DNA from: Nocardia araoensis NBRC 100135
Lineage (GTDB): Bacteria > Actinomycetota > Actinomycetes > Mycobacteriales > Mycobacteriaceae
Assembly (NCBI RefSeq): GCF_000308435.1
Contig: NZ_BAFR01000034.1
Coordinates: 124,001-188,000, forward strand
Direction of reading: 5' to 3'
DNA: 64,000 nucleotides
The notes under the pieces: generated by a model
What the model saw: the letters and a program-made list of their open reading frames with translations, nothing else
The model's database searches: none
What the model was told of the DNA's origin: nothing
Made by a program: the position numbers and the translations under genes
Shown here: in pieces, positions 41,101-53,100 of the stretch
Layout: the number at the start of each line of letters is the position of its first letter
Position numbering within the stretch: the stretch's first letter is position 1

Positions 41101-44100
41101 TCGTACAGGCCGGGCAGACCCAGTTCGCCGTGCAGCCGATCATCGGTGTCGAACTCCAGGGGGATCCGTGCCACCTCGCGAACCAGTCGCTGCTCCCATT
41201 CGACGCGGGTGGTGGGTACTTGTTGCTCGGGTTCGGCCTCGGCCCAGTGCTCGGCGTGCAGGGCGTGCAGGCGATCGAGCGCCGGGAACAGGGCCTCCGC
41301 GACGTCTTGCCACGGATCATCCGGTGTGGGGTGTTCCCCGTCGAGGTACTCGTGGAACAGGTAGTGCTCGGGATAGGACTCCTGGGCGCCGACGTGATAC
41401 AGCGCCGGTACCCGGACACCGGCCTTCCGGCACAGCTGGACCGCGGCGGATTCCCCGAACGTGAGGCCGATCCGGGGATCGAAATTGGGATTCGGCGTAT
41501 TGATCGACGCCCGGATGACAACCTTCCGGCCGTTCAGCTCGAAGATCCAGACCCCGTGATGATTCCCGGCGAAGTGGGCTCGATTGCGGAACAGCGTGGT
41601 GAGAAGTTCGATGTCGGTTCCGGTCAATGCGGGATCCTCGGTCTCGGCACCGAGGGACGTCATCCGGGCTGTCGGTCGCGGAGCCGCACCGGGGAGTGGA
41701 TCGGAAACGTCCGTGGGCGCACCGTCAAGCACGCCCCACCACCGGCGGTCTTGCGGCCACTGCTGTGATGGCGGCTGGAGATACGCGGCCAGCTCCGTGA
41801 AGGTCGGTCGTGCCTCGGCGGGCCGGTCGAACCGGTCGAGCATCGGGTCGGCGATGAGTTCCCGCGGGTCGGTGCTCAGCAGGTGCGCCGTGCTCTCCCG
41901 CGATTCGGCCAGATGGCGCGGATCGGAATCCAGCCGAAGACCGTGCTGTGCCGCGATCGTGAAGCCGGTCGGGCCGTTGACGGGCACGATGACCCGGCCA
42001 TCCGTGCCGACACACTGGCGCAGTTGCGGAACGAAGTGCTGCGCGAAGTGCCCGCCCGCGAAGGCCGGGTCGACCACCAGGTGGTCGAAAGTCACCGTGA
42101 CCCGGCCGTTTTCGTCTTGGCGAACATGGAAACGCATATCGCCTGCTTCATCGACGCCCGGTAGGCCCTCGGCGACTCCGCCCTGGCTGACATGGAAACG
42201 CAAGTCGCCCGATTCGCCGACGCGCCACGTGCCCGCGGCGACAATGGTGGCTGATACGGTCAAGCACCGATTTCCGGCGTTGTCGGTGTACCGTGCGGCG
42301 GTCGGTGTCACGGCGTAGTCGCGAGGACCGTACCGTCGATCCAGCAGACCGTTCACGACAGCCAGAAGTTCGGTGTCGCCTGCGACCTCGGCGGCCGGGA
42401 GAACCGGATGCGGACGTGCGGTGGGCGCGACAGCCTCCGGACGTTCCGCGGATGATGGGGCCTGCCGACTCGGCTGCGCCGCAGGCTCATTCGGCAGCGG
42501 CGGCAGACCCTGCCTCCTGCACACCTCGTTCACCGCTTCCAGCATCAGTGTGCGAACGACATCCGGCGACTCCGGCTCCCATCCGCGCAGGCGGCACAGC
42601 CGTCGATAGTCGGAGTAGAACCGTCCGGTGAGCCGGTCGGCCTTGCCGGCATCCTCCGCGATCTGCTGGACGAAATTGCGCGAATCGGCGTAGAGCGAGT
42701 CGAGGCAACCCATTGTCAGCAGCCGATCCAGCTCCGCTTCGGCGCCCGGTCCGACCAGCCCCTCGGCCTCGAGGTCGCGGACCTCGGCTCTGATCTTGTT
42801 TTCGACCTGCTCGGCGACCTCCGGCGGCCAGTTCGACCACAGCATCGTCACGTAATCCCACAGCGGGTGGGTGACGGCGGCGTTGTCCCAATCGATCAGC
42901 GTCGCGGTGTCGTTCTCGTCGTCGATTCGCAGGTTGTTGAGCGTCATGTCGTTGTGATTGAGGCTCGGCCGCCAGATCGCGTCGTCGGTCTCCGGCGACC
43001 AGGCCTGATGCGGGGCGAGGCGGAACAGCCGATCCAGCCAGGGCGCGCGGCGACGGTAATTGCGGCGCTGATGATCCAGGTAGAGGTGAAGGTGTTCGGT
43101 CACAGGGCGCACCTGCAGATGCGGGGGTAGCTGCACATTCAGCAGACGTCGCTTCACCTCGAACATCTTGTTCAAGTTCAACTCCCAGTTCGGATCATCC
43201 GGCTCCGGGGTGCGTCCGTCGGCATACTCCTCCACGTAGTAATCGCGCCACCGGTATACCCGTGCGGGAACATCGGTCACAGTTCCGGCAAGCTGCACGG
43301 CATCGGGTGCATCGAACGGAAGCCAATGGAACCAGCGGACATTCCGATGCGACGGATCGGGGTTGCGGGTGAGGTCTTTTTCACCTGTGGTCGTCGGCAG
43401 TATCTGGTGCACGACTATCCGGTTGCCGTTGTCGTCTCGATAGCGCCACGCTCGCTTGTTGTTTCCCTCGTAGTCGGGTGCTCGGAGTCGGGCCCGCAGG
43501 ATCTGCCTGGCGGCAACCTTCGAGTCCAGCGTGCCGCGGCCTTCGCGTTTCATGTTGTCCAGCAACGTTTCCTGCGCAGGCGGGTCCGTGGGGATGGCTA
43601 CGACCGGCCGCGCTTCGGGTTGGCTCCATTCGAGGTCCGTGGCAGCGGGTGCGTCGGCCATGTCGATGCACGCGGCCCACGGTGCGAGGATCTCCTCGAG
43701 CGGAACACCGGCGTCGATCAGCCCGGCATCCCACAGTTCCCTCAGCGTAGGGAGGTCACCTGCTCGCAACCTTCGGCCTATTTCTGCGACGCCGGGCGGG
43801 ACGGTCGGCACGCGCTGTTCGAGGTCGTCTATGGCGTCGCACAAGGCCTCGCGGATTGCTTCTCTCTCACCGGGATGCTCCCTGTTCAAGTCGAATCCGG
43901 CCCGAGCCGCCGCCGGCCAGTCGCTGATCAACGTCACCCGGAGCCGGTCCGCGCCCGCGTCACGAACGAAGTCGAGCACGAGAGGTTCGACCTTCTGGGC
44001 TTCCAGGTCGCCGACGCAATCTGCGACCATCCGGCCGGAGGCATCCGTGAAAAAGGTGAAATAGATCTCGCTGCTGATGCGGGTGCCCTCCACGACCGCA

Positions 44101-47100
44101 GCCGTGACGACGGCGGTGACGAAGCCCTCCGAGGAGCCCAGCCACCGCACCCTGGTCGGCTCCAGCCGGCGCGGTCCGTCCCAGCGTTGGACGGCGGCCA
44201 GTGCCGCCGACTTGTCCACATCCTGCTGACCGGTACCGAGCTCTCTGTCGGCCGCGTGCAGCAGCCGCCGCATCCACCGGCGTGGTTCCGTCGCGCGGGC
44301 GGGCGGAATCTCCCAGGCAGTCGCCGCGGCGGCGGACGTGTCCAGCAGTTCCAGCTCACGGAGCGCCCATTCCGCCAGCAGATCGTGCACCGCGTCCTCG
44401 GAGATGGGGTCCTGCCCGGCGGCGCGGCGGACGAGGGCGATGTTCCGGTAGAAGTCCGGAAGCACCTCCTCGATGGTCGCGAACCCTGTGGCGATCTTCT
44501 TGGGTAGCCGGTAGGCGTCGCCGATGATCGACTTGCGTGCCTCCAGCAGCACGTAGCGCTCGAAGTCCGCCACCAGTTCGTCACCGACACCGTCTCCGTA
44601 TCGGTGTTGCAGAATCGTGCGGATTTCGGAGTGCACGGCACGTCGTTCTGCGTCGTCGGCCCAGTCGTTGACGAGGTAATACCGGGCCCAATCCCATGCG
44701 ATGGGCGCGTATTGCGCGAGTTTCGAATCGGTGAACCCGATGCGGCCGTCGGCGCCGCGCCGCATCTTACGGCGGATCGGGTTGCCGTGCGTGAAGCCCA
44801 TCAGCTCGCTGCCATCGTTGAGGAGCGTCGGTTGCCACAAGACGAAGAGCGGGACGCCGCCGATCAGCGTGTCCAGCCTGTGGTCGAAGTCGCCGTGCTC
44901 CAGTTCCAGCACCCGGTGTTCTTGCTGCCGGTCCCATAGATGCTTCGTGTGGGGAGTGGAGGACAGGCCGTGTAGTCGAGACAACTCGAGGAAGACGTCC
45001 TCGGTTGTGCGGTCCCAACCCTCGTCCGGCAGGACTTCATCGCCCGCGATGTGCTCGTGAATCGTCACGCGGGTCTTGAAGTCCAGTGCCATCGACGACG
45101 ATTCGGAGTCATAGAGCAGCCGCGGGCCACGCACCCCCGCCTGGTGGAACAGGTCCGACGCTTCCGCTGCCGGCGCGGCCAGCGAGTCCAGATCGAAGCC
45201 CAAACGCTGCGCCTCGTCCAGGTACACCCGGACCGTCACCATCGGTACCGAGGTCGCGCTCGGCTCGGCGGGCAGCGGCAGATGCCAGACACCGCATTGG
45301 TTTTCGGATTCGTGCGGCGAGGTCACGCGGACCTGTTCCATCAACCCGAGCACCTGCTCGCGAGTGAGTCGTCGATCCAGGCCCGAAGGGACGGGGTCGG
45401 CCGCGACCGCCGGTGGTGCACAGCGTTCGCTCAGCCACTGCGGCGCGTTCTCGACCGGTACGAGGCCCGCGCGCGACAGCAGGTCGCGACCGGACAGTTC
45501 CGCGGCGCCCGCGTCGTCGGTCACCTTCACCTGCAGCACATCGGCGCCGATGCCGCGCACGAAGTGCCGAACCAAGTCGAGGAACGACCCTCGTCCTGTG
45601 CCGCCCCGAGCGGACCGATACTCCGGTAGGAAGTCGCCGGCCGGGCCGGGATCGACGTAAGCCGTGACGATTCCGGCGGCATCGAGCTCGAAAATCAGTT
45701 CTATATCGCCGAATTCGGCTCCATCGATCATCACCGCGGCGTGCATGCGGAGGCGTACCGCCCCCTCGCGGGCTGGGTCCGGCTCGTAGGCGGCGCCGGT
45801 CACGTTCAGTCTGTGTGTTCTGCGCTGTGTCTGTGTCGCCGGAGGCCGGAGAGCGCTGCTCAACTCGACCTGCCGTCGCTTTTCCAGCAATCTTCGAATC
45901 GAAGACCCGAGCCGCGGTGGGAGCGGCTCATCGAGTGCCGGTGTCATATAGGCGTCGAGGTTCGACGGCCGTCCCCGGGACAGGTGGCTCGCGAAGGCTT
46001 CGAGCACACGCTGACCTTCGTCCTCGGGTACCGGTCGATGTTCCGTTTCCCGACGCAGGCCGGCCACGTACGCGGACCCGGCGCTGAGCTTCCCACGATT
46101 CCGGAGGGCCCGGCCGATGGCCGCTTCGCGGCGCACGAAGGTGAGGTTCGTGGAAAACGCCGACACCAGATCGGTGTACCGGCCGGGGTCGGTAGCGATG
46201 TCCGTGGGCGCGTGGAGTGCCTGGCGGATGGCCGCGATTCGTGCTTCGACCGCGAGGTAGCGGTGGAAGTCGGCTTCCGCAGCGCCGTCGTGCCGTTGCC
46301 GAATCTGCTGCATGCACCAGTTGAGCACCTGCGGCCGTACCTCGGGCGGCCAGGGATTGCGGACGGCGAATGCCGCGTACACCCAGGCGGGTGGGCCGAA
46401 CGCGGTGTGATTCTCATGCGATCCCGCCTGTGCGCTGTCCCGGACGAGGCCGTCGAGTATCGGCGGGCTGTGCAGGCCGACAGGCTGCGCGCCGTCGTCC
46501 TCCGGATCCTCTCGTGACCAGAACATCTCGGACAACGGCGGCAGGCCGAGCAAGCCCGATCCCGATTCCGTCCCCGGCCCGGGGCGTAGGCCCGCGAGCC
46601 TCGCCTCCGCACCGCGCACCGCACGGCGGACATCCCGCTCCCAGGCGGCGCGAGTCGTCGTCACCGGCGGCTCTCCCTCCGGGATGTGCTGTGCGAAAAG
46701 CTGTTCGGCGACATCGCCGCGAAACGACAGATCCTCGCCCACCAGCTCGGCAACCCCCGCCGGGGTACCGGTAGCGTGCCCGGGAACGACGACATCGCGG
46801 CCCGCGGAGTCGTCGTCGTAGGGGCCGAGGTCGATCGCGACGGGGTCCTGGGGCGTGCCGGGAGTCGTCCCTGTATCGGTGGGGCCGTCCGGCAAGTATC
46901 CGGGGTTGGGGCGCCAGTACTGCGGTAATTCGTCGGCAAGTGCGGCGAAATTGCCCCGCCAAATCTGCGCGGGGATCTCGAAACAGCCCATGACGCGATC
47001 GCTACGCAGGCCTCCCGGCCAGTGCACGGAGACGACACCGCCGTTCTCGTCCACCACTCCGAATCCGCCGGGCGCGTCGACGACGTAGATCTGATGGACG

Positions 47101-50100
47101 AGGGTCCACTCCGAGGTCTCGTCGTCCACCAGCACCGATTCGCCGTAATCGGCGGCTCGATTCACCCGCACCGTCGTGTAGACAACCCTGCCGTCGCGCT
47201 GTGACAGCGGGACGAACCCGTTCGCCCACAGGTCGCTGCGCGGACGTGTGTCGCCACGGAACAACAGCCCTCCGCCGATACGCCACCCCGATTCCGGATA
47301 CTCCTCCTGGAGCTCTTCCCACCTCCGACGGATCGTGTCGAGGTCGACATCCTGCTCGACGGCCGAGGCGAGCAGCACACTGTCCGGCAACTGCGCGGCC
47401 GGTTGCCATCGCACGGGTACCGACGGGCCGTCGAGGATCAGCCGTACCACCTGAGCGCCGTCGAGCGGATTCACAGGAGCGTCGGCCGGCGGACCTTCGG
47501 CAGAATTATCGTCCTCGGCGTCTTCGTCGTCGAGGTCGATCGCGACGGAGTCGACGCTGTTGCCGGGGGTCTTTGTGTTACCGCGGGTGCTCGACGTGCT
47601 CGAGGAAATTCCGGATTCCGGCGGGCTTTGCGGGTCCCGGTCGGAGTGCCCGGGCTCGCGGGCGGGTTCGTCGACCGTGGGCGAGCCAGGGACGGGCGTC
47701 GCTACACCCGGTGCGCCGGGGCGGGATCCGGTGTAGTGGCCGTCGGTGCGGAGGAAGTGAGCGTCGATCTCCACCAGGGGATAACCATGGAGGCGTTGGT
47801 GTTCGGGGTTTGTGAACCGGCCGATCAGTGCGTGGATGTTCTCGGTGACGTCTCGGCCGGTCTGGCCATCGAGGTACCGGATGGTGTCGTGGTCGTTGAC
47901 GACGTTGACGGTGTGGCCTTGCGGATCTCCGAAGGGTTGGTGGCGGTAGGCGATGATGCCGCGTGCCAGGTGGCCGGCGTCGAGGAGTTGCTGTTCGAGG
48001 TCGGTCCAGCTCTCGACGTGCTGGAACGTCGTGTCGTAGTGGGCCTGGATGAACCGGATGTGGGATCGGCTGTCGTCACCGGGTACTCGTCCTGCTGCCG
48101 ACGGTTCGGCGACGATGTCGGGTCGGCCGCTGAGCCGGAGGTCGGCGGCGATGGTGCACTCGGCGCTGTTGTCCCGGTTGCGCAGTGGGTTGATGCCGCG
48201 GATCCGCGCGAGCAAGGGGTCGTCGGGCGCGGGCTCCACCGGGGTGGGTGACGGTTGCGCCGCGCCGCTGTCCATGGCCGGTCGATCGGTGTCACCAGCG
48301 GATGATCGCGTGGGTTCGGCGTCGGACGACGGTTGTGCCGCGGCATCGGTCGTCCCCGTATTCACAGCGGGGCTGGAGAGGAAACGGCCATGCAGGTGGG
48401 CGGCGAGCTGCTGTATCAGTACTCGGCCCTTGCTGCCAACCATGCCGAGCAGGTACCGGTCGATTACCCCGAGCATGTACTCGTCGACCGAGCGGCTTCC
48501 GATCAGCGAATAGAGCCGGGCCGCGAGATATCTGGTGCGCAGGAATTCCGGCGACTCGCGGTCCTCGAAACCGCGGCAGCCGGGGAAGTGCAGCGCCGAC
48601 CACAGGTCGTTCTTGCGGTGCTGCTCCCAGAATGCGTATTCCTCGGGTGTGAGTACTTTCCGCATTTGGACACGGTCGCCGTCGAGCATCGGTCTGCCCG
48701 ACAGGTAGGACATGGTTCCTCTCGCGATCGACAGCAGTTGCGGCAGTTCATCGAGCGATGTGTCGCGCAGATACCGCTGGAAGGGCATGGCCCGATCGAC
48801 GGCGGCGCTGCTGGTGGGTCCTTCCGGCTCGTCCTCCGGCAGGGTCCGGAACTTCCAGACGGTGATCGTCTCGTTCCCCTGTATTCGCTTCTCCTGTTTG
48901 AACAACAGCGGGCCGCGGTCGGAAATACCCAGTAGCTGTTCGGCTTTCAATCCGGTGGCGACGACCAGCGCGAGCGTCAGGTAGATGGGGGATCGTCGCA
49001 GCAAGCGCTTCAGTTCGAAGAGATCCTTGGCGGTGAGTTCTACGGTTCGCAGCGTGGCGAGGTCGCCCTCGCGCAGCGCCCGGAACCACTCGCTGCGGTT
49101 GGCGACCCAATCCGGCCCGGATGGTTCGGTGGCGCTGGGAATCGGCATGTTCTCGAGGTAGGCGAACGGACGATTGCCGTCCTTGTCGCGGTAGGTCAGC
49201 AGTTCGGCGATGAGCTGCTCGATTTCGGCGGCCTCCGCCGGAGCGAAGCCATCGTTCAGTGCGCGGGTGCGGGCGGCCCGACCGCGTTCCGGATCGGTGA
49301 AATGAAGCGCCGGACCGCGGCCCCCTCGGGCCGGTCGATGTTCGGCTCGGGTGGCCTCGGCGCCACGACCCGCGGTGATCAGGCCGATATTGTCCAGCGA
49401 CTCGGTCGGCACCCGGGCCTCGATATCGGCATACGAGTTGTAACCCTGATGGACCTGCGTGCGCTTGCGGAACTCCGGTGTCTTCGGTGGCTCCGCGGTG
49501 ACCCGCACCGCTCCCCAGGACTCGCCGGCCGGATCCGGTCCCAGACCGCGGTTGAGGAATCGGCCGCGCCGGTCGGGAGTGGTGGCGCCGAGCCAGGCGA
49601 TGGGGTCACGGGTCGCCGTCAGCACATAGACGTTCTCGGCCCCGATACCGAAGTCGGTAGCCCCAGTCATCGGTCCCGCGCCCGGGGAGGCCGTCAGAAC
49701 CACCTGGTCGATCTCGCCGGCCAGCCGGGCGTCCCGGCCCGCGTAGCACACGGTCGTGGAGCCGTAGCTGTGTCCGAGGAGAGTGTGCAACCGCGGCAGC
49801 GCTGTGCCCCGATGCTCGGCCAAAGCCTCGCGAGTGCTGTTGTAGGACACGGTATCTCGCGCTACGACATAGCCACCGACTTCCGCGAACCGGTGATAGA
49901 GGGGATCGAACGGGAGAACCGGCACCGTTCCCTTCAGCAGTTTGGTCGGATGTTCGTAGCCGATATCGATGATGGCCGCCACGGTCTCATCGGGTGCATA
50001 CCGTGAGGTCATCTCGTATTGCGCACCCGCGAACCCGTATCGGTACAGCAGTGACCGCAGCGTGGTCCCGAAGCCGCCGACATGGCGGGTGACGTTCGTC

Positions 50101-53100
50101 GCTTCGTCGGCGTCTCCGATGGAGACGGAGATCCGGCCGTTGCCGTCGTACTTCTCGGCGTCGTAGGCGAGCAGTTGTACCGGCGGCGATCCGAAGTCCT
50201 CGACGCGGCGTTCGATTTCGGCCAGTTGATCCCGGGTGGTCTCCAGGTTGAGCAGATGCGCCTTCTCCGCGGCGGTGAGTCCGCGGTGCCCGATGATCCG
50301 GCGCAGCTGCGTGAGCTGCCGGGTGATCGACCGGCGATTGGCGTAATCGCGCACGGTGTACGGGATGCCGTCGGTATTGCCGATCAGGGCGGGGTCTACC
50401 GCCACCATCCCCGCCTGCTGTTCGGCGGACAGCGAGAACCACCAGCGCGCATTCCTTCCGGCGCGGGCCCGGGCAGCATCGACTACCTCATCGGGGTCGA
50501 CGCGCTCGACCAGCGACCACGGTGTCGCGTGCTCCCCGAACTGATGGCGCAGTGCGGCGATTGCGCGCGCCGCGTCCTTGTTCTCCTGTCGGGTGGGGTG
50601 TGGATCGGCTGGAAGCGTGGATCCTTCCTCGCCCTCGGCGGTGCCGAAGGCCCAGCGGGAGTCGGGAGTCGGTTCGACTGTGGCGGGCTGGAATTCCGTC
50701 GGATACGGGCGTGGTTGGGGCGCATCCTTGTGGAACCCGGTGACGAGTTCGGCTTCGAGTCTTATTTTGCCGTCGACTTCGGTCGGCTCGGTGAGCAATA
50801 CGAGAGTCGATCCTCGCGGGGCGATGATTTCTCGTTCGCGGTACTCGCCCTCGTCCGCGGTGTCCATTGCCGAAACCGACTCCACGGCGATCAGCGCCGA
50901 TCCGGCATCCGCGTAGACGATGACCTCGACATCCTGGTCCGCGAACACCTCATCCGACAGTGAAAGCGACGTGTAACCGGAGTTGGTCGATCGGTAACCG
51001 AGCAAGTTGTCGGTGCGACCGAAGACCCGCACGAGATCGTCCAGCTTTCGAATCATCGTGACCGGTCCGGTGGATGGAAGGGCGTTCCGGAATGCCCAGT
51101 CCATCCGGTTGATCTGGGCGGCAATGATGCCGGCTTCCTCCCGGAACCGAGCTTCCGGCCAGCCGAGGCTCGCTCCGGCCGCGAGGACCTCCTCCCGAGT
51201 CACCTCCCGCCGTGCTAGTTCGACTTGCTGATGCGGCGTCAGATTTCGGCCCATTGCGCGTAGTGGCATGTTGGGCCCGGCGAATTTGGTGTATTCCCGG
51301 AACGCGTCGATGATCTCGTCCGCGCGATTTCCCGTCGGATCATGTGCCAAATGCACCCGGCCCATGCCGTTCCGGATGCGCGCGAGGGCCGCATCGCCTT
51401 CGACGGCATTCCGCCGGAACCACTCCAGCCTCGCTCGGAGTGCATTCGCGTCGGCTCCATGCCCGTCGCCCGCCGCGTCGTCCGGCTGCGGCTCGGGGAG
51501 CAGGTCGATGGCGACGGGGTCGATGCGGTTGCCGGATGATGTCGGCTTTGCGGGTTCGTGCGGGGTGCTATCCGGCTGGGGCGCTGTGTCGCCGCCCCCG
51601 TTCGGCCCCTCACGCAGCGATCGGTCGACGATTGCCAGTACCTGCTCGTCGGTTTCGGGCAGCGGCGCGTCCGACAGCAGCGTGGCCAGCAGTCGCTTGC
51701 AGGCGAGGGCATCGTGCTGTTCTCCCGGCACGAACGGCGCGGGCCTTCCACCCATGCGGCGGTAGCGCTCTCGCGCACCGAAGAGACCGAGCAGTGCCAC
51801 CGGATCCGCGATACCCGCGGATTGTTCCACCTGGGCTTCGAGCAGTCGGTACCGCAGGCTTCCCGCCTTGACCGTGTCCACCCATTCGTCCCGCATGGTG
51901 AGGACATCTTCGTCGAAATCCGGAATGGCGCTGGGGTGCTTCCCTTGCTTTTCGAGCGCCCAATTCAGCAGGATCCTGGACAGTGGACGGTGATAGTCGC
52001 CCTCCCCGTGACGCCCGGAAATGCTCCACAGCTCCAGATCTGTGGCTACTTCGTAGGGGTCTTTGTCGGGGTTGCTCACCGCGGCGTTGAACCACTCGCA
52101 CATCGCTGCGACGTCCGCGGCCATCCCGTCCGGGCCGTCGAACTTTCCTGCCGACTCCGGTGCCGTCCGCCGCCCGAGCAGCTCATGCAATTTCAGGATG
52201 AACTCCACGCTCAGCTCATCGCCGAGATGCTGTTCGGCGTAGTGGCGAGCTTCCAGCCAGCTCAGCCACTCCTTACGTCCGAAAAGCAACTCGGGCCGGT
52301 GCACACCCGCCGCGATGGCAACGTTCCGGAATTTGTCGTCCATATACAACGTCAGCTCGAGTGTGCGCTCGGCATCGGTCTCGATGCCGAGCGCACGCTC
52401 CAGCTCACGTATTTCGTCGTCGAGCGCCGCGTCTTCTTCGGAGATCACGGGCGGCGCGGTCGCGTCGATCGTCTTGTCCTGCTCGGCTGCCTGAATTTGC
52501 GCTGTCTTCTGCGGAGCCTGTAGCCAAGCCCGTGAACCGGGCGGCAGCATCTCGGACAAGCTCGCCATGGCGCGGCGCTGGGCCATGGTGACGGACCCGC
52601 GGCTCTTGCCCAGAAGGCTGGCCACCGCAGCGGTCGTGCGCTTCTCGACGAGTTTCTGGCGCAGGCTTTCTCGCTGCAGATCGGGAAGTCTGTCGACACG
52701 CTGGGCCAACGCTCGCCGGTTGTCACCTACAGCGGCCCTGACCTCCATCGGCAGCCAGTCGGCGTGCTCCAGGGCGGCCACGATCTCGGTTGCCGTCCTA
52801 CTCGCCCGCGCGGCCGACGGGTCGGGCGACTCGGCGTTGTCGATCGGTGGTTCGGATTCGTGCTCGCTGTCGCCGAGGTCGAGATCGATGGCGACGGCGT
52901 CGAGGCCGGGAGTGGTGTCGCGAACATCGCGCTGGGTGGGGCCGGCCTCGGTCGATTGCTGAGCGGCGCCCTGGTCGTCGTGATCTTCGAGGCCGTGCGT
53001 ACCCGCAACCTCCCTCATCTCGATAACCCATTTCCCCTTCTGCCGGGTCCGGCGCAGGACCTGGAAATGGGAGCCTGGGGCGAAAATTACTTCGGCTTCG

